Source of the DNA: Candidatus Bipolaricaulota bacterium
Lineage (GTDB): Bacteria > Bipolaricaulota > Bipolaricaulia > Bipolaricaulales > Bipolaricaulaceae
Reading direction: 5' to 3'
DNA: 16,260 bases
Assembly: GCA_021129895.1 (NCBI GenBank)
Contig: JAJOKL010000023.1
Coordinates: 4,354 to 20,613, forward strand
Both the position numbers and the translations under genes were made by a program. This document shows positions 1 through 7,043 of the stretch, piece by piece (position 1 is the first letter of the stretch; each line of letters opens with the position of its first letter). The notes below the pieces were generated by a model, which did no database searches, had not been told where the DNA came from, and saw only the letters and a list, made by a program, of their open reading frames with translations.

Positions 1-2
1 TT

Positions 3-134
3 CGCCGCCGGGGCGATGCTGTATCGGACGAGATCGTCCCCGAGACCCACCGCAAGGGGCACGAACGGGCGGCCACCCTGGGCCTGATGGCCGGGGCCAT
101 GGTGATGCTGCTTTTGGACGTGACGCTGGGCTAG
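3..134 (+). CDS. ZIP-family metal transporter, C-terminal fragment
   Basis: Only the last 43 codons lie in the window; the 5' part is off the left edge. The frame starting at base 3 reads a SDEIVPETHRKGHERAATLG stretch, then a hydrophobic helix (LMAGAMVMLLLDVTLG) and a TAG stop. The acidic/His-rich SDEIxPExHxxGHE segment followed by a final membrane helix is the usual end of ZIP (ZupT-like) divalent-cation importers, which bring zinc or iron through the inner membrane. The stop sits in CTAG and overlaps the convergent 8-oxoguanine deaminase stop by 4 bases, leaving no room for a terminator. Metal specificity cannot be read from this fragment. Confidence 0.75.
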   Translation, partial: RRRGDAVSDEIVPETHRKGHERAATLGLMAGAMVMLLLDVTLG

Positions 135-1489
135 GCCTCGACGAGTCGGGCGGCGATCTCCCGGTGGCGGGGGATGTATTCGTAAAGGGATTCGTTCACC
201 AGGCGGCCGCCCCGCACCAACACCTGTCCGTTCACCAGTACCGTGTCCGCGTACTGGGTCCCGCAGTGGAGGAGCGCCGCCACCTGATCCGCCGCCCCGG
301 CGAACTCCAGGGTCGAGATATCCCACAGGGATAGGTCGGCGCACTTCCCGGGCTCCAGGGAGCCGATCTCGTCCCCCCGGTGGAGGACCTCCGCCCCGCC
401 CACGGTGGCGAGCCTGAGGGCCACTCGGGCGGGCATGGCCTCGGCCCCGTACCTCACCCGCGCCACGAGCATCGCCTGCCGCGCCTCCCGGATCATGTTG
501 GAGTGGTCGTTGGAGGCCGAGCCGTCCACCGCCAGGCCCACCCTTACCCCCGCCCGGAGCATCTCCACCACCGGGGCGATCCCAGAACCGAGGAGCATGT
601 TGGAGGAGGGGCAGTGGGCCATCCCCACCCCGGCCCGGGCGAGTTTTTCGATGTCCCCCGGGCTTACGTGCACGAGGTGCGCGAGCCACACGTCCCCCTC
701 GAGCCAGCCCAGCTCCTCCAGGTACTCCACCGGCCCCATCCCGAATTTCTCCCGGCAGAACGCCTCCTCATCCAGGGTCTCGGCGAGGTGGGTGTGGAGG
801 AGGACCCCGTGCCTGCGGGCGAGCTCGGCCGTACCCCGCATGAGCTCCGGGGTCACGGAGAACGGGGAACAGGGGGCCAGGGCGATCCTGCTCATGGCCC
901 CGAAGGAAGAGTCGTGGTACTCACGGATCAAGCGTTCCGAGTCCGCCAGGATCTCCTCCTCGGACTGCACCACGTCCTTCGGGGGAAGCCCCCCTTCTTC
1001 CCGGGAGAGGGACATGGAGCCCCGGGTGGGGTGAAACCTGATCCCCAGCTCCCGCGCCGCCTCGATCTCCACGTCGATGAGGCGCTCCTTGCCCCGGGGA
1101 AACAGGTACAGGTGGTCGGTGGTGGTGGTGCAGCCCGAGAGTAGGAGCTCCATGCAGCCGACCATGGTGGACACATAGACCGCCTCCTCGTCGATCCCCC
1201 GCCAGCGCTCGTACAGGAACACGAGCCAATCGAACAGCTTCTTGTCGGCGGCCCCGGGCACGGCCCGGAACAGGGTCTGGTACAGGTGATGGTGGGTGTT
1301 CACCATCCCCGGGATCAGGACTTTGCCCTGGCCGTCGATCACCTCGTCGAACGGCCCCGGCGGCGGCTCCCCCTCCCCCAACGCCGCGATCCGGTTTCCC
1401 TCCACCAGGAGCCAAGCGCCCCTGAGCTCCCGTCCCTCCGGATCGAATGTGACAATTACCTCGATGTTCTTGAAAAGGAGCCTCGCCAT
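131..1489 (-). CDS. 8-oxoguanine deaminase (amidohydrolase superfamily)
   Basis: A 452-residue cytosolic metal-dependent hydrolase, close in pattern to the 8-oxoguanine deaminase branch of the AtzB/TrzN/guanine-deaminase group. It would convert 8-oxoguanine to urate and ammonia, clearing oxidised purine. Visible landmarks are the beta-strand-1 NTHHHLYQTL motif (His66 and His68 as metal ligands), the SGCTTTTDHLYLFP segment (118-131), RGSMSLS (156-162), LAPCSPFSVTP (204-214), HTHLAE (His234, Glu237), His271 and VDGSASND with the catalytic Asp322. A TIM-barrel domain is flanked by the N- and C-terminal strands typical of the superfamily. The ATG start has GGGAGGGGG just upstream and follows the M42 peptidase stop by 19 bases, so it is the last gene of a five-gene run. 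A related activity (guanine, hydroxyatrazine-type or thiomethylated substrates) remains possible, but the family assignment is firm. Confidence 0.85.
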   Translation of the reverse strand: MARLLFKNIEVIVTFDPEGRELRGAWLLVEGNRIAALGEGEPPPGPFDEVIDGQGKVLIPGMVNTHHHLYQTLFRAVPGAADKKLFDWLVFLYERWRGIDEEAVYVSTMVGCMELLLSGCTTTTDHLYLFPRGKERLIDVEIEAARELGIRFHPTRGSMSLSREEGGLPPKDVVQSEEEILADSERLIREYHDSSFGAMSRIALAPCSPFSVTPELMRGTAELARRHGVLLHTHLAETLDEEAFCREKFGMGPVEYLEELGWLEGDVWLAHLVHVSPGDIEKLARAGVGMAHCPSSNMLLGSGIAPVVEMLRAGVRVGLAVDGSASNDHSNMIREARQAMLVARVRYGAEAMPARVALRLATVGGAEVLHRGDEIGSLEPGKCADLSLWDISTLEFAGAADQVAALLHCGTQYADTVLVNGQVLVRGGRLVNESLYEYIPRHREIAARLVEA

Positions 1490-1508
1490 CGCCCCCTCCC
1501 GCGGTTCC

Positions 1509-2540
1509 TCACAGGCGGAGGTCCGCCTCGTGGCAGCGCTCGAGGAAGGCGGCCAAGAGGTCGATGGCGGCTTCGATGTCCCGCACGTGGGCCGCCTCCA
1601 CCACTGAGTGCACGTACCGGGTGGGGATGGACAGGGTCACCACCGCCGCCCCCTCCCGCGCGAGCTGCAGCCCCCCGGCGTCCGTCCCGCCCCGGGGCAG
1701 GATCTCAAGTTGGTACGGGATGTCCCGCTCCTCGGCGAGCTCCACCAGAAACCTCACCAGCCCCGGATGGGAGATGGAAGCAGAATCCTTCACCTTGATG
1801 GCCACCCCCTTGCCCAGCTGGGTGATCCGCTGATGCTCCTGCACCCCAGGCATATCGCAGGCCAACGTCACGTCCAGGGCCACCCCGATCTCCGGGGCGA
1901 TGGCAAAGCCGCTGGTGCGGGCCCCCCGCAGGCCCACCTCCTCCTGCACCGTGCCCACGAAGTAGATGTCGGCCTGGTGCTCCCCCAGCCTCTTCAGAGC
2001 TTCAATCCCCACATAGACTCCCACCCGGTCGTCCAGGGCCTTGCCGGACACCAGCTCCCCCACCTCCAGGAAGTCCTGCCGCAGGGTCACCGGGTCGCCC
2101 AGGCGCACCCGCTCCTTCACCTTCTCCCCGGGAAGCCCCAGGTCAACGAACAGGTCGGAGACCTTGAGCTCCTTTTTCTTCTCCTCTTCGGTGAGGATGT
2201 GGATGGGCTTTATGCCGATCAGGCCCACCAGGGGGCCGCTGGCGGTGTGGACCACCACCCGTTTGGCGATCAGGGTGCGGGGGTCGAATCCCCCCATCGG
2301 TTCTACCCTCAGGTAGCCTGTCTTCTCGTCCACATGGGAGACCAAGAATCCGATCTCGTCCATGTGGGCGGCCACCACCACCTTGGGGCCGCCCCCCTTC
2401 TTTCTGGCGATCAGGTTCCCCAGCCGGTCCACCCGGAGCTCGTCCACATGGCCTTCCAGGGCCTCGCGGATCAGGGCCCGGATCTCCTCCTCCCGGCCGG
2501 GCACCCCACTTGCTTCAGACAACCGCTTCAGCAGTTCCAC
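1509..2540 (-). CDS. M42-family metallo-aminopeptidase (FrvX/TET type)
   Basis: A 343-residue M42 peptidase, normal length for the family. These form large dodecameric cytosolic aminopeptidases with two metal ions that trim short peptides; some relatives were mis-named endoglucanases. Metal and catalytic residues are all present: His59 in AAHMDEIGFLV, Asp170 in ALDDRVG, the general base Glu200 and ligand Glu201 in QEEVGLRGA, Asp223 in ALDVT and His311 in RYVHSVVEAAH. The region between about residues 75 and 160 is the PDZ-like or beta-barrel oligomerisation insert. The start is GTG with AAAGGGGG about ten bases upstream; the nearby ATG is out of frame. It lies between a cyclophilin-fold gene and the deaminase in the same orientation. 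Peptide preference cannot be predicted. Confidence 0.93.
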   Translation of the reverse strand: MELLKRLSEASGVPGREEEIRALIREALEGHVDELRVDRLGNLIARKKGGGPKVVVAAHMDEIGFLVSHVDEKTGYLRVEPMGGFDPRTLIAKRVVVHTASGPLVGLIGIKPIHILTEEEKKKELKVSDLFVDLGLPGEKVKERVRLGDPVTLRQDFLEVGELVSGKALDDRVGVYVGIEALKRLGEHQADIYFVGTVQEEVGLRGARTSGFAIAPEIGVALDVTLACDMPGVQEHQRITQLGKGVAIKVKDSASISHPGLVRFLVELAEERDIPYQLEILPRGGTDAGGLQLAREGAAVVTLSIPTRYVHSVVEAAHVRDIEAAIDLLAAFLERCHEADLRL

Positions 2541-2585
2541 TTCATTCCCCCTTTCGTTTCTCCGCCCGGTCTAATCGGCGGAAGT

Positions 2586-2984
2586 TCAGTCCCGGGCCAG
2601 CCGGACCACGATCCTTTCCCCCTCCTGCACTTTCCCGAACAGGTGGGGGTCCCCCAGCACCCGGCCGATGGGGTTCACCGGGCTGGCCGGGCGGATCTCA
2701 TCCGGGCTGCGTGAGGCAGGGGTGGGACCGAAAAAAATGCACAAGGCCTTCCCCGGCGGCCAATAGCCCAGCTCCCCCGCCTCCACCACCTCTACCTGGG
2801 ATTCCGGCCCCGCTTGCACCGGGATCTCGAAGTACACCTCTTCCCCCCAGCGCCGGGCGATCCCAGTGATGGGGAGGGCCGCCCTGATGGCGGCCACGGT
2901 ACGCGGAGCCTTGTCCGGATCAAGCTCGGCCGCCACCGGTCCAGTGGCGGCCGTCTCGATCACGATGCGGATCGTTTCTCCCAC
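2586..2984 (-). CDS. Cyclophilin-like fold protein (TM1367/PF04126 type)
   Basis: A 132-residue cytosolic protein matching the small bacterial and archaeal cyclophilin-like family represented by Thermotoga TM1367. The diagnostic stretch is GELGYWPPGKALCIFFGPTP (positions 70-89). The N-terminal half carries the ELDPDKAPRTVAAIRAALP segment that resembles the start of cyclophilins, and the end (GDPHLFGKVQEGERIVVRL) closes the barrel. The family has the fold but generally lacks the full prolyl-isomerase active site, so isomerase activity should not be assumed. The start is GTG, with AGGCAGGAG upstream that overlaps the end of the preceding gene, and only 10 bases separate the two. A 45-base gap precedes the M42 gene. 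Role unknown. Confidence 0.85.
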   Translation of the reverse strand: MGETIRIVIETAATGPVAAELDPDKAPRTVAAIRAALPITGIARRWGEEVYFEIPVQAGPESQVEVVEAGELGYWPPGKALCIFFGPTPASRSPDEIRPASPVNPIGRVLGDPHLFGKVQEGERIVVRLARD

Positions 2985-2994
2985 CCGCTCCTGC

Positions 2995-3375
2995 CTAAAA
3001 ATTCCAGGCCAGCTCCACCCGGGTGGGGGAGACGTTCAAGGACAGCCCTTCCAGTTCCAAGGCGGTTTCGTAGGCGTCGATGGCCGAGTAGATCGCCCAC
3101 AGGGCGTGGAGTCCGCTCACCAGGTAATAGCGGTAGTACCCCCAGGGCATTAGATCAGCGATATACCCCGCCCCCACGTGGATGACCACCAGCACCAGGA
3201 AGTGGGTGAGGGCCTTGTCGTACTCCCCGTTCAGGTACTGCCCCAACCCCGGCAGGATCAACGAGGCGGTGCCGTGGAGCAGTGGGATGAAGTTGGGCTC
3301 CTCCCGTGCCATCCCGGTTAGGCCCCCGCCTAGCAGGCCCACCATCACCAATACCGCTACCACTAGATACCGCAT
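2995..3375 (-). CDS. Small exported or membrane protein with TM2/DUF5683-like segment
   Basis: A 126-residue protein of unknown function. It opens with a hydrophobic signal segment (MRYLVVAVLVMVGLLGGGLTG, ending near AREEP), then SLILPGLGQYLNGEYDKALT (39-58), which resembles the PGLGQ-Y-NGE-KA motif of TM2/DUF5683 membrane proteins. That is followed by a hydrophobic span (about 59-77) and a shorter one (about 85-102). The tail (LEGLSLNVSPTRVELAWNF) ends in an aromatic residue and looks like a beta-strand, as in small envelope proteins. The ATG start has a strong AAGGAGGG site overlapping the yebC stop, so translation is probably coupled. I cannot assign a function. Confidence 0.7.
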   Translation of the reverse strand: MRYLVVAVLVMVGLLGGGLTGMAREEPNFIPLLHGTASLILPGLGQYLNGEYDKALTHFLVLVVIHVGAGYIADLMPWGYYRYYLVSGLHALWAIYSAIDAYETALELEGLSLNVSPTRVELAWNF

Positions 3376-3384
3376 GTCCCCTCC

Positions 3385-4140
3385 TTAGCCGCTCTCCACC
3401 CGGGCTAGCACCTCGTCGGGCACCTCGAAATTGGCCACCACCTCCTGCACGTCCTCCTGCTCGTCCAGCTCGTCCAGGAGCTTGAGGAGGCGCTCGGCCT
3501 CCTTTCCCTCCACCCGGACCGTGGACTTGGGGACCATGGAAAGCTGCGCCCGGGCCACCTCCACCCCGGCCTCCTTGAGGCCGTCCCGCACCTTGGCCAC
3601 GTCCGTGGGCGCGGTGTAGAAGGTGAGGGTGCCATCGTCCTGTGAGAAGTCCTCCGCTCCCGCCTCGATGGCCAGGAGCACCAGTTCCTCCACACCCAAC
3701 CCCTCCGGGATCTTTTCCACCTGGATCACGCCCCGCCGTTCGAACTGCCAGGCCACGCAGCCCTCAGTGCCCAGGGAACCGCCGTGGGACTCGAAGATGT
3801 GCCGCACCGCGGCGGCGGTGCGATTACGGTTATCGGTGAGGGAACGGACCAGGATGGCTACCCCTCCGGGGCCGTATCCTTCGTAGATGACTTCCTCGTA
3901 GCGGGCCCCTTCCAGGTCCCCGGTGGCCCTCTTGATGGCCCGCTCGATGTTCTCCTTGGGCATGTTGGCCGCCCGAGCCCGCTCGACGGCCGCGGCCAGG
4001 GAGGGGTTGGTGTCCGGGTTGGGGTCCTGCCTAGCACAGACGATGATCTCCCTGGTCAGCTTGGAGAACAGGTTGGAGCGCTTCTTGTCCTGCCGCTCCT
4101 TTCTGTATTTGATGTTTGCCCATTTTGAATGGCCGGCCAT
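3385..4140 (-). CDS. yebC: YebC/PmpR (TACO1) family protein
   Basis: A complete 251-residue YebC-family protein beginning with the hallmark MAGHSKWANIKYRKERQDKK. Other family landmarks are AARxNMPKENIERAIKRATG (here AANMPKENIERAIKRATG, 98-115), YEGYGPGGVAILV (126-138), DNRNRTAAAVRHIFxxxGG and the C-terminal LLDELDEQEDVQEVVANFE. Members were first described as DNA-binding regulators and are now also known as ribosome-associated translation factors (YebC/TACO1) that help synthesis through difficult stretches such as proline runs. The start is an ATG preceded by GGAGAAGGGGGG, with a good promoter at 4161-4189. It is first in a five-gene minus-strand run and divergent from the sirtuin. In many bacteria yebC sits beside ruvC; here it does not. 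Confidence 0.96.
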   Translation of the reverse strand: MAGHSKWANIKYRKERQDKKRSNLFSKLTREIIVCARQDPNPDTNPSLAAAVERARAANMPKENIERAIKRATGDLEGARYEEVIYEGYGPGGVAILVRSLTDNRNRTAAAVRHIFESHGGSLGTEGCVAWQFERRGVIQVEKIPEGLGVEELVLLAIEAGAEDFSQDDGTLTFYTAPTDVAKVRDGLKEAGVEVARAQLSMVPKSTVRVEGKEAERLLKLLDELDEQEDVQEVVANFEVPDEVLARVESG

Positions 4141-4160
4141 GTCTACCCCCCTTCTCCCCC

Positions 4161-4189
4161 ATGATAGTTTGCTGAGCCACCTCCGGCAA
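4161..4189 (-). promoter_or_regulatory. Sigma-70-type promoter for the yebC run
   Basis: On the minus strand TTGCCG (4189-4184) is followed after exactly 17 bases by TATCAT (4166-4161). Both hexamers are close to the consensus and the spacing is ideal. Transcription would start near 4154, about 14 bases before the yebC ATG and just ahead of its purine-rich ribosome site. No terminator-like structure follows within the operon until 131. Confidence 0.7.
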
Positions 4190-4232
4190 ATCCCCGGTTG
4201 CGGCCCGAGGTGGGAACCAGCACACTTTCCCC

Positions 4233-4985
4233 ATGTTGGAGGGAAGCGTTGAGGAGGCCGCCCGGCTTATCCGCACCAGTCGATACGCCTGGGCCCTCAC
4301 CGGAGCAGGGGTGTCCACCCCTTCCGGCATCCCGGATTTCCGGGGACCGGACGGCCTGTGGCGCCACCATGATCCCGAGCGGGTTTCCTCACTGGAGGGG
4401 TTCCGCCGGCACCCTGAGGAGTTTTACGCGTTTTGGATCTGGCGGTTCGAGAGGATGAAACAAGCCCGCCCCAACCCGGTGCACGAGCTCCTGGCCGAGC
4501 TCGAGGCCCGAGGGCTACTCCGGGGGGTGATCACCCAGAACATCGATGGCCTGCACCAAGCAGCCGGCTCCCGCAACGTGCTGGAAGTGCACGGCCACGC
4601 CCGCACCGGCACCTGCTTGGGGTGCGGTCAGAAATACCCTTTGGCCTGGATCGCTGACCGAGCAAGGGAGGAGAAGGTGGCCCGCTGCCCGTGCGGCGGC
4701 CTGGTGAAGCCGGACGTGGTACTGTTCGGGGAGGACTTGACCCCTGATTTTCAGCGGGCTCAAGCCGAGGTGAGCAAGTGTGATCTCCTGTTTGTCCTAG
4801 GGACCTCCCTTACCGTGTGGCCGGTGGCGGGGCTGGTGCCCCAGGCGGCGGCCCACGGGGCCAGCATCATCATCGCCAACCGGGATCCCACCCCATTCGA
4901 CGACCGAGCAGCGGTGCTGCTGCGGGGGGACCTGGTGGAGATCGCCCGCTCCCTCCGGGCGAAGCTGGAGGTGGAGCGTGCTTGA
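4233..4985 (+). CDS. cobB: NAD-dependent protein deacylase, Sir2 family (sirtuin)
   Basis: A 250-residue complete sirtuin, which removes acetyl or other acyl groups from lysines while cleaving NAD to nicotinamide and O-acyl-ADP-ribose. Seen in order: NAD-binding TGAGVSTPSGIPDFRGPDGLW (23-43), TQNIDGLHQAAG (101-112), catalytic His120 in LEVHG, a zinc site of Cys128-x2-Cys131 and Cys152-x-Cys154, VKPDVVLFGE (158-167), GTSLTVWPVAGL and IIANRDPTPFD near the end. The Tyr/Arg pair that marks SIRT5-type desuccinylases is not evident, so deacetylase is the default. The ATG at 4233 has no Shine-Dalgarno site; a weak TTGCGG-N17-CACACT upstream would start transcription about at the ATG, so a leaderless message is possible. 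It overlaps pncC by 8 bases. Confidence 0.95.
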   Translation: MLEGSVEEAARLIRTSRYAWALTGAGVSTPSGIPDFRGPDGLWRHHDPERVSSLEGFRRHPEEFYAFWIWRFERMKQARPNPVHELLAELEARGLLRGVITQNIDGLHQAAGSRNVLEVHGHARTGTCLGCGQKYPLAWIADRAREEKVARCPCGGLVKPDVVLFGEDLTPDFQRAQAEVSKCDLLFVLGTSLTVWPVAGLVPQAAAHGASIIIANRDPTPFDDRAAVLLRGDLVEIARSLRAKLEVERA

Positions 4986-5451
4986 GCTGGAGGTGGGAAG
5001 GAGGCTGCGGGAACTGGGGGTGACGCTGGCGGTGGCCGAATCCTGCACCGGGGGGCTCCTCTCCATGCGCATCACCGAGGTGCCGGGGGCGTCGGATTAC
5101 TTCCTGGGAGGGATCGTGTCCTACGCCAACTCGGCCAAGGAGCAGTTGCTCGGCGTCCCAAAGGAGGTACTGGTGGAGCACGGGGCGGTGTCCCCGGAGT
5201 GCGCCCGGGCCATGGCCCGAGGGGTGCGATCGGCGTTCGGGGCCGACTACGCCCTGGCCATCACCGGCATCGCCGGCCCAGGGGGCGGGACCCCCGAGAA
5301 GCCGGTGGGCCTGGTGTACATCGCCCTGGCCACCCCGGACGGGGAGGTGGAGGTGCGGCAACACCGGTTCGCCGGCTCCCGGCAGGGGGTGCGCTGGTCG
5401 GCAACTGAGGCGGCGTTGTCGTTGCTCCTCTCCCGGCTCCCCGGTGCCTAG
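4978..5451 (+). CDS. pncC: Nicotinamide-nucleotide amidase (CinA C-terminal domain protein)
   Basis: A 157-residue standalone CinA C-terminal domain. It carries AESCTGGLLSMRIT (20-33) with the nucleophile serine region, the GGIVSYANSAKEQLLGV segment and AITGIAGPGGGTPEKPVGLVYIA, all typical of PncC, which hydrolyses NMN to nicotinic acid mononucleotide and ammonia in NAD salvage. The N-terminal molybdopterin-like domain of full CinA is absent, as in E. coli PncC (YgaD). The start is GTG inside the end of the sirtuin gene, with GGAGGTGGAGCG upstream as ribosome site, giving tight translational coupling. The pairing makes sense because both enzymes act on NAD-derived nicotinamide compounds, though the sirtuin releases free nicotinamide and not NMN. 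Confidence 0.93.
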   Translation: MLELEVGRRLRELGVTLAVAESCTGGLLSMRITEVPGASDYFLGGIVSYANSAKEQLLGVPKEVLVEHGAVSPECARAMARGVRSAFGADYALAITGIAGPGGGTPEKPVGLVYIALATPDGEVEVRQHRFAGSRQGVRWSATEAALSLLLSRLPGA

Positions 5452-5453
5452 GT

Positions 5454-5483
5454 TTGCACTCCGCCCCGGGGCTGTGGTAGATT
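5454..5483 (+). promoter_or_regulatory. Sigma-70-type promoter for the flippase/ABC operon
   Basis: TTGCAC (5454-5459), an 18-base spacer and TAGATT (5478-5483) lie just after the pncC stop. Transcription would begin near 5490, right at the CATGGG-G-CCCATG palindrome (5493-5505) and about 110 bases ahead of the flippase start. Confidence 0.5.
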
Positions 5484-5492
5484 GGGGCCAAT

Positions 5493-5505
5493 CATGGGGC
5501 CCATG
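5493..5505. promoter_or_regulatory. 13-base perfect palindrome at the predicted transcription start
   Basis: CATGGG and CCCATG are perfect inverted arms around a single G. The one-base centre rules out an RNA hairpin, so a protein-binding operator is the more natural reading. It lies about ten bases after the candidate -10 box. No regulator gene is adjacent, and a chance GC-rich palindrome is possible. Confidence 0.35.
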
Positions 5506-5575
5506 AGGGGAGAGGGAAGGGACGGCACTGAGGTTTCCCCCTTTAAATCTGGCCTCCGGCGGTGGGTCAATCCAG

Positions 5576-5595
5576 CCTCCCGGGTCGAGGGGAGG
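5576..5595 (+). promoter_or_regulatory. Possible hairpin covering the flippase ribosome-binding site
   Basis: CCTCCC (5576-5581) can pair with GGGAGG (5590-5595) across an 8-base loop. The right arm is the Shine-Dalgarno sequence (GGAGGAAG, 5591-5598) of the gene starting at 5604, so the fold would hide it. The stem is only six pairs but all G-C except one A-U. Confidence 0.3.
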
Positions 5596-5603
5596 AAGTA
5601 GGG

Positions 5604-6653
5604 ATGCGGGCGAATAAGTCCTGGTGGCTTTTGGTTTTGATCGGGGTGGGCTCGGCCCTGCTGGGGGGGCTCATCTACGTGTCCGGCCCGGGCCAGGTGC
5701 TGGCCAACCTCAAAGCGGTGGGGCTGTGGGGGTTCCTGGCGGTGCTGGGGAACGTGCTGTGCAGCCTGGTGGCCTGGCTCATAAGCTGGGGCATCCTGCT
5801 GCGTGGGGCCGGGATCAGGGTCCCCTGGTCCGGCTTGGGGGTAGCGTTGGTGTCGGGCTATTCGATCAGCTACCTCACCCCCTCCATGTACCTGGGTGGG
5901 GAGCCGGTGCGGGCATATCTCGTTTCCAAGCGAGCCGGGGTGCCCATGGCCCGGGTCATGGCCACGGTGGTGGTGGAGCGGCTCCTGGCCGGGGTGGCGT
6001 TGCTCCTCTTCGCCTCCTTGGGCGGTTTCTTCGTGCTCATCTCCCCCCAGTTCACCTTGGCCGACAAGCGGGCGGTGGGAATCACGTTGGGGATCATGGC
6101 CGGCTTTTTGGGGCTGGCCATCTTCTCCTTCGCCCGCAATTATCACTGGATCTCGCGGCTGATCCGGCTCCTGGCCCGGGTCCTCCCCGGGCGGGGCAAG
6201 CTCCTGCGGGCTGCGGCCAAGGTGTCCGAGACGGAGCAGGAGATCTTCCATGCCTTCACCAAACACTTGGCCTGCACCGCCGCGGCCTTCGCGTTCCAGA
6301 TCCTGGCCGTGTTCTTCAATTACCTGCGCCCCCAGGTGTTCTTCTACTTCACCCACAGGACCCTGTTCTCCGCCCCCCAGCTTTCCCTCTACTTCACCCT
6401 CAACGCCTTCCTCACCGCCTTCTTCTGGATCACCCCCGGGGGGATGGGGGTGGCGGAGGGCGGGCGGATGGGCATCTTCTCCCTGCTGGGGATCCGTGCC
6501 TCCGGGGCGCTGGCGTTCTCGGTCATGTACCGGGTGGCGGAGCTGGCGTTCGTGGCGCTGGGGATCTATCTGCTGCTCCAGCAAGGGCTGTTGCGCCTCA
6601 AGGCGGGCCGGGTGGAGGTCAAAACCAACAGCGGGGTGAACCAGGATGATTAA
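5604..6653 (+). CDS. YbhN/AglD-type integral membrane protein (lysylphosphatidylglycerol synthase TM domain, UPF0104)
   Basis: A 349-residue polytopic membrane protein with about seven or eight hydrophobic spans and no soluble catalytic domain. The two family signatures are SYLTPSMYLGGEPVRAYLV (89-107) and FFWITPGGMGVAEGGRMG (273-290), the TPxxxLGGE-R and TPGGMGxxEG motifs of the UPF0104/LPG synthase transmembrane family, which includes the flippase half of MprF and AglD-like proteins. The likely role is lipid or lipid-linked glycan flipping or transfer across the membrane. I chose ATG 5604 because GGAGGAAG stands seven bases upstream; the in-frame GTG at 5562 has no such site. The next gene starts inside its stop (8-base overlap), so it leads an operon with the secreted protein and the ABC gene. 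Confidence 0.85.
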   Translation: MRANKSWWLLVLIGVGSALLGGLIYVSGPGQVLANLKAVGLWGFLAVLGNVLCSLVAWLISWGILLRGAGIRVPWSGLGVALVSGYSISYLTPSMYLGGEPVRAYLVSKRAGVPMARVMATVVVERLLAGVALLLFASLGGFFVLISPQFTLADKRAVGITLGIMAGFLGLAIFSFARNYHWISRLIRLLARVLPGRGKLLRAAAKVSETEQEIFHAFTKHLACTAAAFAFQILAVFFNYLRPQVFFYFTHRTLFSAPQLSLYFTLNAFLTAFFWITPGGMGVAEGGRMGIFSLLGIRASGALAFSVMYRVAELAFVALGIYLLLQQGLLRLKAGRVEVKTNSGVNQDD

Positions 6654-7043
6654 ACCGATGTGTGTGGTGTTAGCGCTGCTTTTGGCGGGCTGGTGGGCCC
6701 TGGCCCAGGCGGATTTGGCCGACTTCCCCCTGGGTACCACCACTATGATCTGGCAGCTATCAGGTACGGATCTTCCCTCCCCGCAAACCCTGCGGCTTGA
6801 GGTGACCGGCCTGGAGGAGGAGAGGAGTACGCCCTGCCCGGTGGGATCATCTTCCTGGTGCGGGAGACGGCCGAGATCGCCGGGATCACTTGCCTGCTTG
6901 GGGAGTACGAGACCGAGGACGGCCGCCGGGTGGAGCTGGGCCTGGCCTTGTCCGATCCCGTGTATTTCCTGCCCCTGCTGCGGGTGTGGGAGGGGGAGGA
7001 GCTGGCTTTCGAGATGCTCCTTACCGAGTACGGCCGACCATGA
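6646..7043 (+). pseudogene. Small secreted protein, split by an apparent single-base frameshift
   Basis: The ATG at 6646 opens a clear signal peptide (MIKPMCVVLALLLAGWWALA, cleavage near AQA) and reads ADLADFPLGTTTMIWQLSG and LRLEVTGLEEE, then loses sense after the GAG repeat at about 6817-6830. The coding sense resumes in another frame (EEYALPGGIIFLVRETAEIAG ending LLTEYGRP and TGA at 7041-7043), which overlaps the ABC start as ATGA. Adding one G to the GAGGAGGAGAGGAG run restores a single 132-residue reading frame. This may be a real lesion, a sequencing error in a repeat, or slippage. I do not recognise the mature domain. The protein is predicted to be exported, and its place between a flippase-like protein and an ABC transporter suggests an envelope role. 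Confidence 0.65.

Noticed and set aside
1608..2714. 368-codon plus-strand open frame opposite the M42 peptidase
   Set aside because: Composition is typical of an antisense shadow in GC-rich DNA, and the minus strand carries all M42 catalytic residues.
5448..6743. 431-codon minus-strand open frame opposite the flippase gene
   Set aside because: Low-complexity His/Pro/Gly/Gln-rich text and no recognisable domain; it mirrors a clearly conserved membrane protein on the other strand.
6890..7039. Upstream extension of the ABC ATPase frame
   Set aside because: This stretch codes for the secreted protein in another frame, and ATG 7040 with the ATGA overlap starts a canonical ATPase.
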